From: MGML01 sp034416335
Lineage (GTDB): Bacteria; Chloroflexota; Dehalococcoidia; Dehalococcoidales; UBA2162
Reading direction: 5' to 3'
DNA: 64,000 bases
NCBI GenBank assembly: GCA_034416335.1
Contig: DAOULV010000001.1
Location: 186,001 to 250,000, forward strand
In this document: positions 59,171 to 64,000 of the stretch, piece by piece
Layout of the letters: every line of letters starts with the position of its first letter
How positions within the stretch are numbered: the first letter of the stretch is position 1
Notes under the pieces: model-generated
Databases searched by the model: none
What the model was told of the DNA's origin: nothing
The model's input: only the letters and a program-made list of their open reading frames with translations
Translations under genes and position numbers: made by a program

Positions 59171-59689
59171 CTATGAAGTCTCTTTTCTTTTGTACAAATC
59201 CCTCATAATATCATCGAGATAGTATATTCTTGTTATACTATGCAATTTCCTCAATAAATGAGAAGAACCACCCCTGCTACAACAAATCAAACACTCAAGC
59301 TTACCCTCAGAATGTAAATGTTTCGCTAGATCAGCGTAATCACCATCACTAGCGACTATTACCGCCCTGGCATAATTATCTATATCTTTCATTGCTTGGA
59401 GTGTGAGATTCACATCCACATTACCCTTAATCTCGCCACCCTGAACAGCAACCTCTTTGAATAACAGTGTGTAGCCTTGTTCTCTCAATAAGTTGTATAT
59501 CACTTCGTATTTAGGTATATATCCAAGGAAATAAAAGGCAACATTTACTTTATGTTTTTCCTTAAGATAAATACGGAATTCGCTTAAATCTAGTTCAACT
59601 TCAAGTGGTTCGAGTTCAAGTTCTAATTCTTGTTTTGATTTAAAGAAATTTTGTCCATCAATGAAGGCGTAATTAGCGTACTCAGTCAT
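59171..59689 (-). CDS. NYN/LabA-family (DUF88) PIN-like protein
   Basis: From ATG 59689 a 172-residue protein (the frame is open further upstream). NYN domains are PIN-fold ribonucleases acting on RNA. Acidic active-site positions are AFIDGQNFFKS near residue 8-18, GNVDVNLTLQAMKDI near 98 and IVASDGDYADLAKHLHSEGK near 116. The lysine-rich helix SKQELELELEPLEVEL follows the first motif. It lies opposite the 81-residue ORF inside the inverted-repeat element, so it is passenger cargo. The role may be defence or RNA processing; its target is unknown. Confidence 0.85.
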   Translation of the reverse strand: MTEYANYAFIDGQNFFKSKQELELELEPLEVELDLSEFRIYLKEKHKVNVAFYFLGYIPKYEVIYNLLREQGYTLLFKEVAVQGGEIKGNVDVNLTLQAMKDIDNYARAVIVASDGDYADLAKHLHSEGKLECLICCSRGGSSHLLRKLHSITRIYYLDDIMRDLYKRKETS

Positions 59690-59890
59690 TATACAAAAGA
59701 TTATCCACAAGCGAACTAAAGAAGTCAACCTACGCTTGGCAATACTATTCAATCACTTTCAACCCAAAATGATACACTACCCCTGTCTGATTTTATTATT
59801 AATACTGCACTCCGGTTCTCTGTTCTACAAGAATAACACCGGCTTCGGTCCCGTGTTATAATCATTGAGTGCCCGGCGCAGGTAAGAACT

Positions 59891-62248
59891 ATGGATGAAA
59901 AGAGTATTGAAATACTGGAGTTTCCGCGGGTCAGGGATATACTGGCTGGATATACTTCCTTCCCTGTCGGATATGAATTCGTACAGCAGCTAGTACCGCT
60001 GACCGATTTCGATACGGTTTCCAGACTTCTCAAAGAATCGGAAGAAGCCCGGTACCTGCTATCGGTAGACAGGGAGTTCTCAATCGGTGAAGCTCACGAT
60101 ATTCGGGAATTAACCGGAATGGCCGCCCTCGGTAAAATACTGGAGCCGCAGAGCCTCATTGAAGTGCAGCAGACACTGTCGGTATTCAGGCAGGCGCATA
60201 ACAGCCTGGCGCAGGTTGCCACGGAAGTGCCGCTGCTCTGGCAGATTGCCAGAGATATTAAGCCATTATCTGAAGTAGAGAAGCAGATTACACACTGTAT
60301 ATCACAGGGCGGCGAAGTTCTCGACAGGGCGTCGACTAAGCTGGCGTCGGTAAGGAGAAGGCTGCGAGACACCCGGCACTCACTGAGGGAACGCCTGGAA
60401 TCGATAATCAGGGAACCCGGCCTGCAGAAGATAATCCAGGAACCGATTATTACCGAGCGTGAAGGACGCTATGTGATACCGGTGAAAAATGAGATGAGAA
60501 GAGATATCGAGGGCATTACTCACGATGTCTCGAATACCGGGGCCACTGTTTTTGTGGAACCCTGGGCTGCGATTGAACTCGGAAACACTGTCCGCGAACT
60601 GGTGACGGAGGAAAGGTACGAAATAGAGAGGATTTTACGAGAATTGAGCCAGGCAATCGGAGTCTATGACGTGGAAATCCGGGAGAGTATTTCACTTCTC
60701 GCCGAACTGGATGTAGCGCTGGCAAAGGGAAAATATTCCCGGGCTGTTAAGGCTTCCTGTCCGGAGCTTGTCGCTTTTACCGATACTCCCGAAAACGATG
60801 ACGGGGCCTTCATGAGGCTCGTGGAAGGATGTCATCCTCTTCTGGGTAAAAAGGCTGTCCCGCTTACGGTCGAGATCGGCCGTGAGTATTCCACGCTGGT
60901 TATTACCGGGCCGAATACCGGAGGAAAAACGGTTGCTTTGAAAACCATCGGACTTATGAGCCTGATGGTGCAGGCAGGGATTCCTATACCGGCGGCACCG
61001 GAAACCCGCCTGCCGGTCTTCGACGGTATATATGCCGACATCGGCGATGAACAGAGTATTGAACAGACACTTTCAAGTTTCAGCTGGCATGTAGGCAATA
61101 TCGTGCGTATCATTAATCATGCCACACCGCGAAGCCTGGTCCTCCTCGATGAACTCGGGACGGCTACGGATCCTGCGGAAGGCTCGGCACTCGCCCGTGC
61201 CGTTTTGATGCATTTCCTCTCTAAAAAGGTGATTACGGCAGCGACCACGCATTACAGCGACCTGAAAGTGTTCGCCCACCAGACGGAAGGAATGCAGAAT
61301 GCGTCTTTCGATTTCGACCCTGTTACGCTGGCGCCGACATACCGGATCACGCTGGGGATACCCGGGGGAAGTAACGCGCTGGCAACGGCAGGCAGACTCG
61401 GAGTGCCCTCTGAAATTATCGAAGAAGCCCGGAATATGCTGTCCAGAGGAGAACTCGACCTTAATACGACCCTGTCGGAAATTATGGCTGAAAAGCAGAA
61501 GATAACCGAGACCAGGAAGCAGATAGAGAAGGAAAGTATCGAGATAAAGGGCCGTAACACAGAGCTTGAGCGGAAACTGGCGGAAGTAAGGGAAGCGGAG
61601 AGAAGCATAATCCAGGAAGCCAGGGACAAGATCGTTCGTGAAGCCGCCGAGCTTCACCGTGAAATCCGTAGAGCGGGTAATGATCTCCGGAAGAAGAAGA
61701 CGGCTGAAGCTGCGGAAGCAGCCAGGAAGACACTGAATGAAACCAGGGCGCGGCTCGAAGGCGAAGAATGGTCGTTGAAGTCACTGCCTTCGGTAGATGA
61801 TAAAATTTCCGTCGGCGACACAGTATACCTTGAAGGCGTAGACCTGCACGGAACGGTAACGGGTTTGTATGAGGATAACGGTGAAGTGGAAGTGCAGGCA
61901 GGCCAGTTAAAGCTGAAAGTCAGTCTTCAGAGTGTGAAGAAAACACAGGTCGAGAGAGGAAAGATAAAACGCCGGACAGCGACGGTGAATATTCCGCAGA
62001 CTCCACCGGTCAGGGGAGAACTGGACCTGCGCGGAAAAAGAGCCGACGAGGTGGAAGTCGCGCTGGACGGTTATCTTAACAACGCGGCGTTATCGAACCG
62101 AAATGAAGTGGTGATAATCCATGGAATAGCGACTGGCACGGTACGGCAGATTGTGAGAGACCTGCTGGCCGTCCATCCGCTGGTCAGGAATTTCAGGCCG
62201 GGAGTCCAGGGTGAAGGCGGCGACGGAGTAACCGTGGTCAGCCTGTAA
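59891..62248 (+). CDS. mutS2: MutS2 ATPase with Smr domain
   Basis: A 785-residue MutS2. It has the MutS core with ABC ATPase Walker A VITGPNTGGKTVALKTIG near residues 336-353, Walker B LVLLDELGTATDPAEG near 415 and STHYSDLK-type TATTHYSDLKVFAHQ near 451, a long coiled coil (about 515-620) and a C-terminal Smr domain with ELDLRGKRADEVEVAL near 712 and EVVIIHGIATGTVRQIV near 740. In Bacillus, MutS2 splits collided ribosomes for quality control, and it also suppresses recombination. Start ATG 59891 follows a G-rich stretch, no neat ribosome-binding site. The VLRF1-like gene is next on the same strand. Confidence 0.94.
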   Translation: MDEKSIEILEFPRVRDILAGYTSFPVGYEFVQQLVPLTDFDTVSRLLKESEEARYLLSVDREFSIGEAHDIRELTGMAALGKILEPQSLIEVQQTLSVFRQAHNSLAQVATEVPLLWQIARDIKPLSEVEKQITHCISQGGEVLDRASTKLASVRRRLRDTRHSLRERLESIIREPGLQKIIQEPIITEREGRYVIPVKNEMRRDIEGITHDVSNTGATVFVEPWAAIELGNTVRELVTEERYEIERILRELSQAIGVYDVEIRESISLLAELDVALAKGKYSRAVKASCPELVAFTDTPENDDGAFMRLVEGCHPLLGKKAVPLTVEIGREYSTLVITGPNTGGKTVALKTIGLMSLMVQAGIPIPAAPETRLPVFDGIYADIGDEQSIEQTLSSFSWHVGNIVRIINHATPRSLVLLDELGTATDPAEGSALARAVLMHFLSKKVITAATTHYSDLKVFAHQTEGMQNASFDFDPVTLAPTYRITLGIPGGSNALATAGRLGVPSEIIEEARNMLSRGELDLNTTLSEIMAEKQKITETRKQIEKESIEIKGRNTELERKLAEVREAERSIIQEARDKIVREAAELHREIRRAGNDLRKKKTAEAAEAARKTLNETRARLEGEEWSLKSLPSVDDKISVGDTVYLEGVDLHGTVTGLYEDNGEVEVQAGQLKLKVSLQSVKKTQVERGKIKRRTATVNIPQTPPVRGELDLRGKRADEVEVALDGYLNNAALSNRNEVVIIHGIATGTVRQIVRDLLAVHPLVRNFRPGVQGEGGDGVTVVSL

Positions 62249-62319
62249 TCGGGTGCAGCCGGTGTGCCGTTGTGAAAGTTCCTTGAATAAGGTGTGTTGC
62301 TTTCTGGAACCTCCGTTCA

Positions 62320-62400
62320 TGGTTCGACAAGCTCACCATGAACGGACAGGATAAAATGAAACCGCTCGTCCTGAGCCTGTCGAAGGATGAGCATATTATT
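62320..62400. repeat. Dispersed repeats between mutS2 and the VLRF1-like gene
   Basis: GTTCATGGTTCGACAAGCTCACCATGAACGG (an inverted repeat around GGTTCGACAAGCTC) and a CCTGAGCCTGTCGAAGGATG copy near 62370 lie in the 187-base gap. They may separate the two genes transcriptionally. Confidence 0.75.
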
Positions 62401-62435
62401 CGAGTGTGATACCAGTATCCTCCCCGAGGCGAACT

Positions 62436-63158
62436 ATGAATGAATATTATGTTAAGCGTTCTGGCATGACTGATTTCCTCGACAGACTTGAGGAAAATTC
62501 CGACTCCGTTTCCACTTCGATTTATTTACCGCCCGGGCTTTCTGCCGCTGAGATCGATACGACGGCATTACCTCCGCTTCCGGATGAAATAACCGATAAG
62601 TTTATCGGTTCGTTAACCGGAGCTGTCGTTTTCCTGTGCGGTGACATTAATAAGTTAATAATGCCGCCGTTTCCTTTAAAAGAGAAAGTGATTTTTTCAG
62701 AGTGCGTAACCGAACCTTTGAGAGATTTACTTGAGAAGGATTTCATCGTCGGTCTGGTACTGGTACACCTTGGCAGTTATGCGGTTGGGGTCTGTAAAGG
62801 TGACAGTCTGGTATCCAGTAAAGTCGGTACCGGTCTTGTACATGGCAGGACGAGGAAAGGCGGATCATCTTCACGACGTTTTGAGCGCCGTCGCGAAAAC
62901 CAGGCCAGGGAGTTCCTGGAAAGAGTGTGTAATCATGCCCGGGAACACCTGCAGCCCTATGAAAAAACGCTGGACTATCTGGTTTATGGAGGACCTCACC
63001 AGACCGTACTTCAACTGCAGAAAGAATGTCCGTTCCTGAAATCGTTTGAAGACAGGACTCTATCGGTAATCGATGTGCCTGCTGTCAGGCAGAAAGTGCT
63101 TGAAGCTGCCGTAACCCGGGTGTGGTCGAGTAAAATTATCGAGTGGGAAAACGAGTAA
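62436..63158 (+). CDS. VLRF1-type release-factor homologue
   Basis: A 240-residue protein from ATG 62436 (GAGGCG upstream). Residues about 130-165 hold HGRTRKGGSSSRRFERRRENQAREFLERV, the core of the Vms1/ANKZF1-like release-factor fold (acVLRF1), in which a GGQ-like loop enters the ribosomal peptidyl-transferase centre. The usual Gln is Ser here; bacterial members vary at this position. VLRF1 proteins hydrolyse peptidyl-tRNA on stalled 60S/50S particles. The upstream mutS2 could generate such particles. No SAM, nuclease or membrane part. A hairpin follows the stop. Confidence 0.75.
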   Translation: MNEYYVKRSGMTDFLDRLEENSDSVSTSIYLPPGLSAAEIDTTALPPLPDEITDKFIGSLTGAVVFLCGDINKLIMPPFPLKEKVIFSECVTEPLRDLLEKDFIVGLVLVHLGSYAVGVCKGDSLVSSKVGTGLVHGRTRKGGSSSRRFERRRENQAREFLERVCNHAREHLQPYEKTLDYLVYGGPHQTVLQLQKECPFLKSFEDRTLSVIDVPAVRQKVLEAAVTRVWSSKIIEWENE

Positions 63159-63179
63159 CAGGGGGCATCGCCCCCTGTT
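63157..63179 (+). terminator. Hairpin after the VLRF1-like gene
   Basis: AACAGGGGG pairs with CCCCCTGTT around CATCG, directly at the stop codon; GAAATCTCC rather than a T-run follows, so termination may be inefficient. Confidence 0.6.
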
Positions 63180-63275
63180 GAAATCTCCCCTTCATCCGTA
63201 CGTGAACATTGTCCTCTACCTTGAGAAGACAATGCCGTTATCGAAAACTGCTAATTCCGGTGAATATCGGGGCTG

Positions 63276-63764
63276 TTAGTCGTAGACCATTGAGTCTCTT
63301 TTTAATTCAAGCAGGACCAGGTGCATTCTTTCGGTTGCAAGCAGGCTGCCGAAAAAGTTCCCTACCCCGACATCGGAGACCTGTTCCCTGGCGTTCGAGT
63401 AAAACTCTATTGCTGCTTTCTCCAGCTTGATTCCGGTGTCGATCGCTTCGAGAGCAGTCATATCGACTGCCTCGTCCGGTACCTCGGGAACAACCAGTCT
63501 GCCGATTGAAGCGAATTCTTTATCGAATTCGGCTGTGAAGTTACCTTTCCAGTCACGTTTAGCGAAGATAGACAGGTCGGCTCCTTTTGCTTCTTCAATC
63601 TGGGCGACATGTCCGCGTTCCGCCCTGGCAAGAAGTGCGAAAATTTCTTTTGCACCCGGATCGGTTACCTTGGCTTCGGCTTCTTCGTAGACCCTTAATC
63701 CTTCCAGTTCTGTCTCCAGTGCTCTGTCAAAGATTGCTGTTGCTTTCTCTATATCCGATGACAT
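63276..63764 (-). CDS. Ferritin-like/rubrerythrin-type diiron protein
   Basis: A 162-residue four-helix protein. Diiron-ligand-like residues sit in LETELEGLRVYEEAEAK near 16-32 (Glu, Glu) and ALLARAERGHVAQIEEAK near 43-60 (ExxH), repeated in the second half as IKLEKAAIEFYSNAREQ near 112 and LATERMHLVLLELK near 140 (ExxxH). There is no rubredoxin domain, so it is a reduced rubrerythrin. Likely function: peroxide or oxygen protection, or iron handling. Convergent with the VLRF1-like gene. Confidence 0.85.
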   Translation of the reverse strand: MSSDIEKATAIFDRALETELEGLRVYEEAEAKVTDPGAKEIFALLARAERGHVAQIEEAKGADLSIFAKRDWKGNFTAEFDKEFASIGRLVVPEVPDEAVDMTALEAIDTGIKLEKAAIEFYSNAREQVSDVGVGNFFGSLLATERMHLVLLELKRDSMVYD

Positions 63765-63848
63765 GCATTACCTCCGGAATTTATTCTAATATAGAATATC
63801 TGAATTATCTACGTATTTAAAGCGATTTTAGTCATATTAATATACTAC

Positions 63849-64000
63849 TTATTTAAGTGCCTGGTAAACCAGGCGTTCAAATTCCTCCATGTAAAAATTA
63901 TCCGGCATCATAAGGTGATTGAATACTTGCGTAAAGCAGATGGCGACCATTTCTTCGCGCGGGTCGACAAAGAATGTTGTTCCGGCAGCGCCGCCCCAGC
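63849..64000 (-). CDS. Serine hydrolase (beta-lactamase family), C-terminal fragment
   Basis: The minus-strand frame runs from the window edge to TAA 63849-63851. It reads WGGAAGTTFFVDPREEMVAI near its start, the C-terminal core of class C beta-lactamase/penicillin-binding-type esterases, followed by CFTQVFNHLMMP and a short helix. The catalytic Ser-x-x-Lys and Tyr lie outside the window. The ferritin-like gene is upstream on the other side, divergent. Nothing can be said about its substrate. Confidence 0.8.
   Translation of the reverse strand, partial: WGGAAGTTFFVDPREEMVAICFTQVFNHLMMPDNFYMEEFERLVYQALK

Larger units (their letters stand above)
58806..59781. mobile_element. 976-bp inverted-repeat element with target-site duplication
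   Basis: GGGTAGTGTATCATTTTG (58807-58824) has its exact inverted copy CAAAATGATACACTACCC (59765-59782). Outside, CCTGTC is found at 58800-58805 and again at 59782-59787, a 6-bp direct repeat consistent with a target duplication. Inside are an 81-residue ORF that ends like a transposase and, opposite, a NYN-domain gene. No full transposase is present, so the element is a deleted or non-autonomous insertion sequence. AT-rich relative to its surroundings. Confidence 0.78.

Overview
The window looks like chromosome from an anaerobic Chloroflexota bacterium, most likely Dehalococcoidia or a close subsurface relative. This is inferred from gene content, not from a marker tree. Pointers are a reductive-dehalogenase homologue, many acyl-CoA enzymes, a Gram-positive-type SOS box at recA, and very many short dispersed repeats (a TTCGACAGGCTCAGGACGAA type and a TCTCGCAATGAC type) between genes. 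Most genes have moderate GC. A few islands are clearly AT-richer: the restriction-modification pair (19.4-21.6 kb), 28.1-31.0 kb, a HEPN-like gene (43.7-44.5 kb) and a small mobile element (58.8-59.8 kb).

Layout. 0-4 kb: end of the ribosomal operon (rpsK-rpsD-rpoA-rplQ-truA-rplM-rpsI) and its terminator. 4-19.4 kb: acyl-CoA and organic-acid catabolism (cupin, DUF35 plus thiolase-fold aldolase, acyl-CoA dehydrogenase, two enoyl-CoA hydratases, acyl-CoA ligase, short MeaB GTPase), mixed with housekeeping enzymes (trmO, an endonuclease III relative, phosphodiesterase) and a secreted surface protein. 19.4-27.4 kb, minus strand: a restriction-modification pair, then plsY, a PHP phosphoesterase, ymdB, rny, recX and recA; recA has a textbook promoter with an SOS box in its spacer. 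28-31 kb: a low-GC island with two frameshifted genes (a zinc ribbon and a GmrSD-type DUF262 protein). 32-38 kb: phenylacetate-CoA-ligase family gene, amidohydrolase, GAF protein, an RdhA-like corrinoid iron-sulfur protein and a probable selenoprotein. 38-43.4 kb, minus strand: tusA, dsrE-like, an IscS homologue lacking its PLP lysine, an IscU-DUF59 fusion, SHOCT protein and a Cu+ ATPase fused to a YHS domain. 44.5-53 kb: aldolase and probable PPi-dependent phosphofructokinase, UDP-GlcNAc epimerase, sugar epimerases, GH4 and nitroreductase. 53.7-64 kb: S9 peptidase, cyclase-like protein, cupin, methyltransferase, mobile element, mutS2, a VLRF1-type release-factor homologue, a ferritin-like protein and the end of a serine hydrolase.

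Most notable are: (1) a glutaredoxin-like gene whose first CxxC cysteine codon is TGA, followed by a hairpin matching bacterial SECIS geometry; (2) a sulfur/Fe-S operon whose IscS homologue has lost four PLP-site residues, including Lys206; (3) mutS2 next to a VLRF1 homologue, a plausible ribosome-rescue pair; (4) a 976-bp element with 18-bp inverted repeats and a 6-bp target duplication carrying a NYN nuclease; (5) a CopA-YHS fusion with a strong internal ribosome-binding site at the YHS start; (6) a minus-strand mini-gene at 49.9-50.1 kb made of a perfect 15-bp inverted repeat, a 23-residue membrane peptide and a terminator.
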